Assembly (NCBI RefSeq): GCF_045679555.1
Contig: NC_092120.1
Location: 9,847,805-9,911,804, forward strand
Source of the DNA: Salvelinus alpinus
Taxonomy: Eukaryota > Chordata > Actinopteri > Salmoniformes > Salmonidae
Reading direction: 5' to 3'
Length of the DNA: 64,000 nucleotides
This document shows positions 1 to 11,200 of the stretch, piece after piece (the stretch's first letter is position 1; every line of letters begins with the position of its first letter). The notes below the pieces were generated by a model that saw only the letters and a list, made by a program, of their open reading frames with translations, ran no database searches and had not been told where the DNA came from. The position numbers and the translations under genes were made by a program.

Positions 1-526
1 ACATGGAAGGCTGCTACAACATCGATCACCCCCTTACCGTACCCCCTCCGAATTTGTCTCTGACGTCTGGGTCCTTTTCGAAGCCATGTTGATGAACTCA
101 AAGGTTGTCACATCTTCTAAAAGTTATCATTATATAGTAAAAAAATCACTACTGAAAGCATTTGCTAAACTACCAAATTACCTGAGAATTTACAGACAAA
201 AATACCAGGCAAATTACATTGAATGTGTATTTTTTATTATCTCAAAGGACCAGGAGTTGGTTGTCAAGCTACGGGGCAGCTTTCAGAGGAAGTTAGGGGA
301 AGTGTTTGGGACAGCTCTCCACCCCTCCCTCCTCAGCCACCCTAACAGCAGCTGGACTGAGACGGGGGAACCTGAGGAACCAACAGCTGCAGAGTCTCTG
401 AAGAGGATGAGGGAGATGCTGAATATGACCAAAGTGCCAAAAGCTAAGAAACATCACTCCCAGGTCAGAGTTGAAACAGATGAAAATGAAACTAATGTGA
501 AAAAAATGAAAAAGGATGCAGACTGA
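1..526 (+). CDS. 3' end of a TIF1-family (TRIM28/TRIM33-like) gene, bromodomain end
   Basis: Partial gene entering from the left edge. Two coding segments are read: about 5-103, then 248-526 with a TGA stop at 524-526. Joined in phase 0, the protein runs through SPPYRTPSEFVSDV, FEAMLMNSK and DQELVVKLRGSFQRKLGEVFG. This matches the order and spacing of the last bromodomain helices of TRIM28/TRIM33 (compare SPPYSSPQEFAQDV and the FFETRMNEAFGD helix of human TRIM28, from memory). The acceptor before 248 is good (pyrimidine-rich, ends aaag). The donor after 103 (gttgtc) is weak. The 144-nt intron is open and in frame, so retention would still give a protein. The tail is acidic then lysine-rich (VKKMKKDAD). 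TIF1 proteins are nuclear transcription cofactors that bind histone tails through PHD-bromodomain modules. Family call is moderate; the paralogue is unknown. A poly(A)-like ATTAAA lies at 602. Confidence 0.55.
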   Translation, partial: HGRLLQHRSPPYRTPSEFVSDVWVLFEAMLMNSKVVTSSKSYHYIVKKSLLKAFAKLPNYLRIYRQKYQANYIECVFFIISKDQELVVKLRGSFQRKLGEVFGTALHPSLLSHPNSSWTETGEPEEPTAAESLKRMREMLNMTKVPKAKKHHSQVRVETDENETNVKKMKKDAD

Positions 527-707
527 ATAATGGCCATTGAAGTGGAGACTCAGAAATGCTATGTTAGTCAATTATATACAACTGATATTGTACTTTGTTT
601 CATTAAATTAAATACAAAAGGGATTGTGTTTGACTTTGTTTTTTCACATTTGTAAAAACTATGCAATATACTATGCATTACTGTAGCCTTTGTACTGTAC
701 GCTAGTA

Positions 708-1845
708 AACTCAGCAGAAAAAGAAACGTCCTCTCACTATCAACTGCGTTTATTTTCAGCAAACTTAACATGTGTAAATATTTGCATGAACATAACAAGA
801 TTCAACAACTGAGACATAAACTGAACCAGTTCCACAGACATGTGACTAACAAATTGAATAATGAGTCCCTGAACAAAGAGGGTGGTCAAAATCAAAAGTA
901 ACAGTCAGTATCTGGTGTGGGGAGGAGGATGTCTTCCCTGTAATGCACAGCGTTGTGATTGCCTGCAATGACAACAAGCTCAGTCCGATGATGCTGTGAC
1001 ACACCGCCCCAGACCATGACGGACCCTCCACCTCCAAATTGGTCCCGCTCCAGAGTACAGGCCTCGGTGTAACGCTCATTCCTTCGACGATAAACGTAAA
1101 TCTGACCATCACCCCTGGTGGGACAAAACCGAGACTCGTCAGTGAAGAGCACTTTTTGCCAGTCCTGTCTGATCCAGCGACGGTGGGTTTGTGCCCATAG
1201 GCGACGTTGTTGCCGGTGATGTCTGGTGAGGACCTACCTTACAACAGGCCTACAAGCCCTCTGTCCAGCCTCTCTCAGCCTATTGCGGACAGTCTGAGCA
1301 CTGATGGAGGGATTGTGCGTTCCTGGTGTAACTCGGGCAGATTTTGTTGGCAGCCTGTACCTGTTCCGCCAGTGTGATGTTCGGATGTACCAATCCTGTG
1401 CAGGTGTTACACGTGGTCTGCCACTGCGAGGACGATCAGCTATCCGCGCTGTCTTAGGCGTCTCGCAGTACGGACATTGCGATTTATTGCCCAGGCCACA
1501 TCTGCAGTCCTCATGCCTCCTTGCAGCATGCCTAAGGCACGTTCACGCAGATGAGCAGGGACCCTGGGAATCTTTATTTTTGTGTTTTTCAGTCAGTAGA
1601 AAGGCCTCTTTAGTGTCCTAAGTTTTCATAACTGTGACCTTAATTGCCTACCGTCTGTAAGCTGTTAGTGTCTTAACGACCGTTCCACAGGTGCATGTTC
1701 ATTAATTGTTTATGGTTCATTGAACAAGCATGGGAAACTGTTTAAACCCTTTACAATGAAGATCTGTGAAGTTATTTGGATTTTTACAAATTATCTTTGA
1801 AAGGCAGGGTCCTGAAAAAGGGACGTTTCTTTTTTTGCTGAGTTC
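708..1845 (-). mobile_element. Tc1-like transposon, decayed, family A copy 1
   Basis: Inverted ends start near 708 (aactcagcagaaaaagaaacg) and finish near 1845 (gacgtttctttttttgctg), beside a TA at 706-707. Transposase pieces lie on the minus strand, for example 892-1152, with the catalytic-core motif FTDESRF followed by VMVWGGVS. The reading frame is broken, and the copy is shorter than its sister at 9164-10473, so it has lost sequence. Ordinary dead Tc1/mariner DNA transposon, just downstream of the TIF1-like gene. Confidence 0.9.
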
Positions 1846-2466
1846 ATATAAAATATTCTATGTATGCCTGTGTTTCGAACGTACTTAAATTGGCCTAGAT
1901 GAAAGGTGCACTGCATGAGCATAAGGCAGCCAAAGATTAAACCAGTGGTCTTGGCGATGCTGATACAACGCCACCAGATGGCGCCAGAGTAAAAGCACAC
2001 TGATCAGGGGTGAACAACTTCTGGCTGTCCTCGAGGGCTGCATTCTTGATGGTTTTTGATTTTCCCTTAACTGATCAATTAAAATCACTGATTCCCCAGG
2101 GTTTGTACTAACTGTCAATGGTGTGTGCAGTGCACACATTTGCCCTCCCAGAGTTAAAGCAGTCTAAAATTATCAAAATGTTTATAAAATGATTTGGTTA
2201 GTGATTTACATTTCTCTGACATGTTCATATTTTCAGTAGGTTTGTGTAGAGGGGATTTACCAATAGATCAAAGTAATGAAAAATATTGAATGTAAGATTT
2301 AAACCAACCTGAAACATTTATTTCAATTATCACAAGAAAACTAGCCATCATGATCACATAACAGCCCTATCAAATTAAGTGGGCTGAGTTGTGACCCAGC
2401 CCACTTAAACAGGCTATCTTCTCATTGGTTCATAAATGGCTCCACCTATTCTCCAGCTCTTGCAAA
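1846..2466. other. Intergenic spacer upstream of rergl
   Basis: No gene seen. AT-rich spacer between the Tc1 copy and the rergl promoter. A stretch at about 2006-2130 resembles the edge of a small dispersed repeat, but I see no clear inverted ends. Confidence 0.4.
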
Positions 2467-2482
2467 CTGTATATATATACTT
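2467..2482 (+). promoter_or_regulatory. Candidate TATA box of rergl
   Basis: A tatatatatac run lies about 80 bp before the chosen rergl start codon, a plausible distance for a TATA box with a short 5' UTR. Positional inference only. Confidence 0.35.
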
Positions 2483-2551
2483 GTCACTGTACAGTACCCT
2501 ACATCAAAACAGGGTAATTAAAAGAGCTTTTTGAAGCATAATCCATTCCAA

Positions 2552-3705
2552 ATGGTTGTCCAGGTCAAACCTAACTCGCATCACTGCAGCAAGACAATTG
2601 AGGGAACTCAGCAAAAAGTGGAAGCTAATATCTTATTACTTGGGGCTGAAAATGTAGGGAAATCAGGTAAGAATGTGTTTTTGTCTTTGTTTTTAATATG
2701 CACCTTGCAATGTTCACACAGGTATTTTCAACAGTTAACGAGTTATCATGTGCTTTGCCATCCTTCACTCAACGGGCATTCAATGTGAAGCATGAGCAGG
2801 AATCTGTAGTATCTGATCTGACGGAAGGCCTACCTACCAATTGCGTATTAGGGAATTTATTTTCAGTGACAATCTACACTCAAAGTTTGTACAAGCCATT
2901 AAAATATATTTTGATTAAACTGTACACAACTTTTTGTATTTTCCAGCGCTCACCGTCCGATTTATTACCAGAAGATTTATTGGCGAGTACGGTGATATAG
3001 GTAAGCCTGCCAAATGAGTACATACATATTGTGCGTAATGCTGACTATTTAATACATTATGATGTTTTTGATTTAATTCATATATTTCTCCGTCAGAATC
3101 AATTTACAGTCACATTGACACAGTTGACGGGAGGGAAATATCCTTCAACATATGGGACTCGCTCTACCCACAGGTAAACACTCTTGGACTACCCAAATGT
3201 CGCCATTCATCATTACGCATTTGCCATTGGCAAATGTTTGTCATCTAGCCATAGTGACCACTCATATGTCATGTTTTTATGTTTTTAGGACAGTGCAATA
3301 ACTGAGTCGATAAGTGAGAAACAGCTTCAATGGGCAGACGGCGTGATACTGGTATACAGCATATGCGACCGCTCCAGCTTCGAGGTAGTGCGTCAACAAG
3401 TGCAGCGCATCCGCCATGCCAGTAGGAAGATGTCTGCAACAGCGCCCATCATCATTGTTGGAAACAAACGCGATTTGCAGCACCGACGGACAGTCTCAAG
3501 TGAGGAGGGCCGACTCCTTGCTCTCTCGGAAGACTGCGTATTTTTCGAGATATCCGCAGCTGAAACATACCACGGTGTTTTGCTGGTGTTCCATGGACTG
3601 ATAGATCTTATCAAAGAGTCGAGAGCTCTGCGGAAAGGTGCCGCGGGTATTAAAAGTATAGTGAGAAGCATGTCAGCTGTATTCGGGAAGAAACGTGCAG
3701 AGTAA
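2552..3705 (+). CDS. rergl: Ras-related and estrogen-regulated growth inhibitor-like GTPase (RERGL)
   Basis: Complete gene of four coding exons: 2552-2666, 2947-3000, 3097-3173, 3289-3705; 663 nt, 220 residues. All introns are GT-AG and phases agree (1, 1, 0). The start is the ATG at 2552; the upstream open frame has no ATG. G1 is GAENVGKS (residues 31-38), followed by LTVRFITRRFIGEY. G4 is NKRD and G5 is ISAAE. The usual DTAGQ of G3 is replaced by WDSLYPQ, and no C-terminal CAAX box is present; the protein ends in FGKKRAE. The same degeneration and similar ends (NKRDLCH, SAAE, FGKRRKSV) are known for human RERGL, which is why I prefer RERGL over RASL11 or RERG. The protein probably binds nucleotide but is unlikely to hydrolyse GTP normally or be prenylated. 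The 3' UTR is about 1 kb. Identity good, function inferred. Confidence 0.85.
2743..2897 (+). repeat. Direct repeat, copy in rergl intron 1
   Basis: About 155 bp beginning atcatgtgctttgccatcc, repeated at 4036-4207 in the 3' UTR. The copies match over most of their length with small indels and substitutions. Confidence 0.8.
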
Positions 3706-4035
3706 TCTACCACAGGATAGTCTACATTATGCGCAATGGGATTTGGATAGTCAGAACATGTCGTAGGTATGCTACGCGGTTGGCCAATGCAGACTTGGAG
3801 GCGCAATTGGGAAAAATGGTCTATGGCAGGTTGTAGTCCAACAGCAGGTTCGTTCTAACAACTTCAACAGGTTTTGATAGGGAACTTCATTGGGACGGTT
3901 TTCAGAAAGGAGAAATTGGTTATCTTGTAGAGTTACACAAAAGTTTGAATTGCAGATGGAAGCAATCAATCAATAATCTATTCTACTTTTTGAAGTTGAA
4001 AAGTAGGTATACAGTACTGTAGATAAACTGTATGA

Positions 4036-4207
4036 GAAATCATGTGCGCTTCCATCCTTCACTCAATAGGTATTCAATGTGAAGCATGAGCAGGAATCTG
4101 GAGTAGCTGACATCTGACAATACTGTTGATCTGTTGGAAGTCCTACCCATTGCCAATTGTTAGGGAATTTATTTTCAGTGACAATGTACACTCGAAGTTT
4201 GTAAAAT
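4036..4207 (+). repeat. Direct repeat, copy in rergl 3' UTR
   Basis: Partner of 2743-2897. Shared blocks include gaagcatgagcaggaatctg and gggaatttattttcagtgac. Same orientation, about 1.3 kb apart. Confidence 0.8.
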
Positions 4208-4607
4208 GTTGAAGGCTTGATGTGTGTATAATCAGCAATGCAAAACAGCAAACAATTACATTTCAGTATTATACTTTATCTGAAAACGAACGTTAAACTT
4301 AGTAATTCTATGTTACAAGTTCTAGCAGACTTGATGCTTATATGTGCTGTGCACACGTTTGTTTGAGAATTGTAAATAAATAAATGAATATATTAAAATG
4401 TGGATAAAAGTATTTCATTTCTGTGTAATAAATCTTGGGGAAAAGTTATATGTTGTAATTTTAATGTTTATACAATGCATGAAACCGGAATGGGTTAATC
4501 TGGGAAAGTACATGTATGAGCTGAATACTGTACTGTAGATGGGGAAATTACACTTTATTTCACTCTTCATAACCTCAATACATTTCACATCAGCAATACA
4601 AATGTTA

Positions 4608-4613
4608 TTTATT
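4608..4613 (-). terminator. Candidate perilipin polyadenylation signal
   Basis: AATAAA on the minus strand, about 560 bp beyond the perilipin stop codon. If used, the perilipin and rergl transcripts overlap tail to tail by about 100 bp. Weak evidence. Confidence 0.25.
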
Positions 4614-4710
4614 TCTTGAATACAACCAATGTTATGTTGATGTATACTGTCGGACAATCTAAACGTGTCATGTATTATATGTTCTGAAATATTAAATGTT
4701 ATGACATTGT

Positions 4711-4716
4711 AATAAA
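4711..4716 (+). terminator. Candidate rergl polyadenylation signal
   Basis: AATAAA at 4711 follows about 1 kb of AT-rich 3' UTR. An earlier AATAAATAAAT cluster near 4375 is an alternative. Confidence 0.45.
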
Positions 4717-5173
4717 GACACATTTTCTACTGTCTATTCGATGCTCATTCCTCAACACATTCAACTTCCTTTCATCATCCATATTTAGGCCAATCAATCC
4801 AGACTTTACCTTTAATCATGACAAGCTTTGTTTCTCACGGCTACTTTGGGAAACAGAAAACAGAATATGACATCAAGTTAGCACGTCATATAAGAATAGT
4901 TAAGTCTAATATATAATGGGGTACAAGGTGTATAATGTCACATGATGCTCAGTTAGGAAACCAAAACAAATTTGGGTTGGCGTCTGTACATGAAGTAGAG
5001 CGCCTGAATCTTTCAGTCACATACATTGACACATTTTGTATTACAATGGATTTATCACAGATTATGTCTGCTGAACTATGGTCCTCTTATGTGTACCCAC
5101 AAACTAAAATCAACTAATAAGTCTTACACCTGGGCCTTCAAAGGGGGCCCATTTCTAGGACACTGGTGACTTC

Positions 5174-8100
5174 TTAGTGCTCTGTGGCCTCCACCGCGGG
5201 TATTTCGGCCTCTTCTATATCGGCCTTTTCTGAGTGCCCAGGGTTCAGGTACTGCAGAATGGGGTCTAGGAGGACCTCGACAGCCCAGGAGCGGCGACGC
5301 ACGGCGCTGGTGTCCAACTCCTCCAGGTTGTCCTGCATCTGGCTGCCCTGGAGGCCATTGTGTGTGTTGTCCGGGGTTAGCCGGGGGGCTGGGGCGTTGC
5401 CTCCACTGGATGAGCTCCTGTGGGAGCGGATTGACAGGCTTTTGCATCTGAATGGGCTGCCGTCTCCTTCGTCAGAATAATACTCAGTGGTCTCCACCTC
5501 AGGCACAACAGCATTGGACGAGCTCCTGCGGAAGCGGGGAGACAAGCTCTGGCGTCTGGGTGTGCTCTCATCTCTTAACTGTGCATTCTTCTCTGTGGTC
5601 TCCACCTCGGGTATTACGGTCTCGTCTGAGGATGGTTCAGAGCTCAGGTACTGGAGGATGGAACCTAGGAGGACCTCGGCAGCCGAGGAGGGGCGACGCA
5701 CGGTGCTTGTAGAAGGGAGCTCCAGGGGGTCCAGCTCCAGAGAGAGAGGTTGGTCGTCCTGCTTCTGGCTGCCCCGGCGAGAGAGAGACTGGTATCCCGG
5801 GTTACCAGCACTTGATGAGCTTCTGTGGGAGCCAGCAGACAGGCTGTTGCGTCTGAATGGGCTCACGTCTCTTGCATCTGAGTAGTACTCAGTGCTCTCC
5901 CCCTCGAGTGCAATGGCCTCATCTGAGACTTTCTCAGGACTCTGGTCCTCAGTGGTCTCCACCTCGGGTGCAACGGCACTGTACGAGCTCCAGCGGGAGC
6001 GAGCAGATAGGCTCTTGCGTCTTGGTGGGCTCCTGTCTCTGGCTTCTGTTTGGTTCTCGGTGGTCTCCACCTTGGGTATAATGGTCTCGTCTGAGGTTGG
6101 CTCAGAGCTCAGGTACTGGAGGATGGGGCCAAGGAGGACCTCGGCAGCTAAGGATCGGCAGCGCAAAGCACTGGTAGAAGAGATGTCCAGGATGTCGAAC
6201 TCCACAGAGAGAGGCTGGTCATTCCTCATCTGGCTGTCCTGGCGGACGTTGGATGGGTTGCCAGCCCTTGATGAGCTTCTGCGGGATTGGACAGACAGGC
6301 TCTTGCATCTGGGTGGGCTCTCGTCTCTGACTTCTGTGTTCTCGGTGTTGTCCACCTCGGGTACAACAGGCTCCTCTAAGGGTGGCTCAGAGCTAATGTA
6401 CTGGAGGATGGAACCTAGAAGGACCTCAGCAGCAGAGGAGGAGCGACGCACGGTGCTGGTAGAAAGAAGCTCTAGGGGGTCCAGCTCCAGAGAGAGAGGC
6501 TGGTCATCTGGCTTCTGGTTGCCCCGGCGAGAAAGAGGCTGGTCATCCGAGTTGCCAGCACTTGATGAGGTTTTGCGGGAGTGGGCAGATAGGCTCTTGT
6601 GTCTGGGTGGGCTCTCGTCTCTGGTTTCTGTGTGGTTCTCGGTGGTCTCCACCTCGGGTATAATGGACTCGTCTGAGGGTGGCTCAGAGCTCAGGTACTG
6701 GAGGATGGAACCTAGGAGGACCTCGGCAGCCGAGGAGGGGCGACGCACGGTGCTTGTAGAAGGGAGCTCCAGGGGGTCCAGCTCCAGAGAGAGAGGTTGG
6801 TCGTCCTGCTTCTGGCTGCCCCGGCGAGAGAGAGACTGGTATCCCGGGTTACCAGCACTTGATGAGCTTCTGTTGGAGCCAGCAGACAGGCTCTTGTGTC
6901 TGGAAGGGCTCACGTCTCTTGCATCTGAGTAGTACTCAGTGCTCTCCACCTCAAGTGCAATGACCTCATCTGAGACTTCCTCAGGTCTCAGGCCCTCAGA
7001 TGTCTCCACCTCGGGTGCAACAGCCCTGTACGAGCTCCGACGGGACCGGGCAGACAGGCTCTTGCGTCTGGGTGGGCTCATGTCTCTTGTGTCTGAGTAG
7101 TACTCAATGCCCACCTCAAGTGTAATGGCCTCATCTGAGCCTTGCTCAGGGCTCAGGTCCTCAGTGGTCTCCACCACAGGTGCAACGGCACTGGACAAGC
7201 TCCAGTGGGAGCTGGAAGACAGGCTCTTGCGTCTGGGTAGGCTCTCGTCTCTGGCTTTAATGTGGTTCTCGGTGGTCTCCACCTCGGGTACAACGGGCTC
7301 GTCTGAGGATGGCTCAGAGTTAATGTACTGGAGGACAGAACCTACGAGGACCTCGGCAGCCGAGGAGGGGCGACACACGATGCTGGTAGAAGGAAGCTCT
7401 AGGGGGTCCAGCTCCAGAGAGAGAGGTTGGTCGTCCTGCTTCTGGCTGCCCCGGCGAGAGAGAGACTGGTCATCCGGGATGCCAGCACTTGATGAGCTTC
7501 TTTGGGAGCGGGCAGACAGGCTCTTGTGTCTGGGTAGGCTCTCGTCTCTTGTGTCTGGATGGAACTTGGTGGTCTCCACCTCAGGTATAACAGTCTCATC
7601 TGACAGTTGCCCAGGGCTCAGGTACTGAATGATGGGGGCTAAGAGGAACTCGATGGCTGAGGAGCGGCGACACACAGTGCTGTCCAGCTCCACAAAGAGA
7701 GGCTGGTCTTCCTGCTTTTGGCTGCCCCGGCGAGAGAGAGGCTGGTCGTCAGGCTTCTGGCTGCCCTGGCGAGAAAGAGGCTGGTCATCAGGCTTCTGGC
7801 TGCCCTGGCGAGAGAGAGACTGGTCATCGTCGTTGGCTGGGTTGGCCGGGGCTGGGCTGGGGACTGGGCTGGGGTCTGGGCTGGGGTCTGGGGGATTGAT
7901 GCCGCTGGATGAGCCCCTGCGTACTGAAGAGCGACAACACACAGCGATGGTGGAAGGGAGATCCAGGTTCTTGAGCTCCAGAGAGAGAGTCTGGTCATCC
8001 TGCTTCTGGCTGCCACAGCTGCCGTTGGGCGATTTGGCTGAGGCTGGACTGGGGGCACTGGTTGAGCCCGTTTGGGAGAGGGTATACGAGCTCTTGCGTT

Positions 8101-8227
8101 TGTGTGGGCGGCCGTCCATGGCCTTGAGAAAGAGGCTACTGGCAGAACTGCGGTGAGTGGTGTCAGAGGACATGGATTCCTGCTGGTTGAGGAAGTCCTC
8201 CACATCCTGATCACTTGGCTGCTGGAG
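5174..8227 (-). repeat. Coding tandem-repeat exon of perilipin
   Basis: The last exon encodes repeated modules in the order SLSRRGSQKQDDQPLSLEL, STSTVRRPSSAAEVLLGS, ILQYLSSEPSSDE, IPEVETTE, RDESPPRRKSLSARSRRSS. Some modules carry an additional YYSDARDVSP segment. The consensus PKA site R-R-x-S recurs at fixed places (RRGS, RRPS, RRKS, RRSS). Nearly identical DNA blocks recur: the block starting near 5641 recurs near 6688, an offset of about 1047 bp, which is a multiple of three. Repeat copies near the end (LRCRS, VRRRS) are more divergent. The array stays open throughout, which argues for selection on the protein. Confidence 0.9.
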
Positions 8228-11200
8228 CTGAGACAGAGACAGAGATAGAGAGAGAAAGAGAGACAGAGAAAGAAAGAGAAACAGAGAGAGAAAGAGAGAC
8301 AGAGAAAGAAAGAGAGACAGAGAGACAGAGAAAGAGAGAGAGAGAGAGAGAAAGCGACCGAGATAAAAGGTGGGGGTACACAGGGGATTAAGACTGTGGG
8401 GAATATACATACAGAGAGACATGTAAGGGCAAATAAAAGAGAGATTAGACGAGGGGAGATGATACAATGAGGAAGGTTAAATAACCTAGTAAGGAAGGGT
8501 GCAACTAAAATCTAGAATGCTCACCATGTTGTAGAGAGGGGTGCTGTTGACCAGCAGCTGCAGTAGGATCTTGCCCAGCTCCTGCAGGTCGGCCACCACA
8601 AGCTGCACCTGAGCAGGCAGTCCCAGCAGCTGATTGATGGGTCCCAGTTCAGCCAGGACCCGGACCTGGGCCTTCAGCTGGTCCAGGACCAGCCTCCTCA
8701 TGGCCTCCAGACGCAACACCTGGGACACGTAGAACAGCTGCAGCATCTGGAGCACAGACCCCACCACCTCCAGCAGCCTGCTCAGGCCCATCTGATGATA
8801 CAACGATAAGGCACTTAGCTGAAGACTTACATGAATTGAATCAGTCTTTGGGGAAATTGTTGAAGGACCCTTTAAAGCAATTTCTCGCCACTATTTGTGA
8901 AGTTGAAAAAACAAACATGACAAACTGACAGCTACTGAAGAACTATTCATTAACCCATAAAAAACAACCAATGTCCATCCACTGCAAAGAGGATGTCATC
9001 TGACCTGGAGGACACTTGAATATGACCACAAATGCCTCATTCTTTATACGTCTGTTCTCTTCTGTATTATAAGATCCGACATATCCCATCACTTTGCTCG
9101 ATGTGGGCGCGGAAAAATGCCTGGCAGCGTATCTTGTTTACCCGCAGCAGTAATATGGAACTAAACTCAGCAAAACGTCCCTTTTTCTGGACCCTGTCTT
9201 TCAAAGATAATTCGTAAAAATCCAAATATCTTCACAGATCTTCATTGTAAAGGGTTTAAACACTGTTTCCCATGCTTGTTCAATGAACCATAACCATTAA
9301 TGAACATGCACCTGTGGAACGGTCGTTAAGACACTAACAGCTTACAGACGGTAGGCATTTAAGGTCACAGTTATGAAAACTTAGGACACTAAAGAGGCCT
9401 TTCTACTGATTCTGAAAAACACCAAAAGAAAGATGCCCAGAGTCCCTGCTCATCTGCATGAACGTGGCTTAGGCATGCTGCAAGGAGGCATGAGGACTGC
9501 AGATGTGGCCAGGGCAATAAATTGCAATGTCCGTACTGTGAGACACCCAAGACAGCGCTACAGGAAGACAGGACGGGCAGCTGATCATCCTCGCAGTGGC
9601 AGACCACGTGTGACAACACCTGCACAGGATTGGTACATCCGAACATCACACCTGCGGGACAGGTACAGGATGGCAACAACAACTTTCCGAGTTACACCAG
9701 GAATGTACAATCCCTCCATCAGTGCTCAGACTGTCCGCATTAGGCTGAGAGAGGCTGGACCGAGGGCTTGTAGGCCTGTTGTAAGGTAGGTCCTCACCAG
9801 ACATCACCGGCAACAACCGCGCCTATGGGCACAAACACATGGTCGGATTCGCGTTTATCGCCGAAGGAATGAGTGTTACACCGAGGCCTGTACTCTGGAG
9901 CGGGATTGATTTGGAGGTTGAGGGTCCGTCATGGTCTGGGGCGGTGTTTCACAGCATCATCGGACTGAGCTTGTTGTCATTGCAAGCAATCTCAACGCTG
10001 TGCATTACAGGGAAGACATCCTCCTCATGTGGTACCCTTCCTGCAGGCCCATCCTGACATGGCCCTCCAGCATGACAATGCCACCAGCCATACTGCTTGT
10101 TCTGTGTGATTTCCTGCAAGACAGGAATGTCAGTGTTCTGCCACGGCCAGCGAAGAGCCCGGATCTCAAGATCCGGGAACTTGCCTGAGGACTTGCAGGT
10201 GCCTTGGTGGAAGAGTGGGGTAACATCTCACAGCAAGAACTGGCAAATCTGGTGCAGTCCATGAGGAGGAGATGCACTGCAGTACTTAATGCTGTTAATT
10301 TTGATTTTGACCCCCCTTTGTTCAGAGACACATTATTCCATTTCTGTTAGTCACATGTCTGTGGAACTTGTTCAGTTTATGTCTCAGTTGTTGAATCTTG
10401 TTATGTTCATACACATGTTAAGTTTGCTGAAAATAAGTTGACAGTGAGAGGACGTTTCTTTTTTAGCTGAGTTTAGAAGCAGATCAAATCACACCATCCT
10501 CCAGGCTTTTACATGTGAGCTTGTAGTGTGGCTCAACAGCTCCAGATAGGCAAACACGTTTTACCAAGTCTCTAGAACTAGGCCAAAAGTCCCACAGTTT
10601 TGGTGGGGGAGACAAAAAGAGGTGGAAGAGGTATTTGGGTCAGCTAAGTGACACGCTATCCCCTTCTGTTCCTGCTGTGTGAAACCAAACCAAGGATTCT
10701 GGTGATGGGGCAGGAAACTGGCCCAAAGTAGCCTGGGGACAGACTCAGGGCAAATGTAACAATGCAGCATGGTACCCGCTGCCAAGTTTCATCGATGTAG
10801 GACATCTGAGGACACCACACACACATGTTTCTGTCCCAGTGCCTCAGTCTCTATGGGAGAGTGTGCAGGAGCATTAATGAGGGTGTTTGTCTGATGAGGC
10901 CGACCCTCATTGGTGGGCTTTCAGCACCAGCCTATTCTCCTCTCTCCCCAGCCAGCAGCCTGCAGCAGCAGTTAGGGTCATTTAGCACCAATTACCCCTG
11001 AACCAAATTCTGGGGAAAATGGGGACTCAGGTTGTTCCTTCACAGCACATTACAAGAGGTTCAAGCAAAGAAACTGCTGGAAACCCTATAGTTGTAAGGT
11101 TGTTTTTGTTATTTCAAATTGCTTTGACACTTTACTAAACTGTAAAATTCTAATCCTTACAAATTTGATGTGGTTTATTACAATGTGCTGTAAAAAAGAG

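Noticed and set aside
2698-3000. 100-residue frame over rergl intron 1 and exon 2
   Set aside because: Out of frame with the GTPase and crosses a good acceptor; intron read-through only.
5892-6932. A 346-residue open frame on the plus strand, plus others at 7107-7628 and 7629-8156
   Set aside because: They lie antisense to the perilipin repeat exon. They repeat with the same period and stay open only because the sense array lacks certain codons. No domain is visible.
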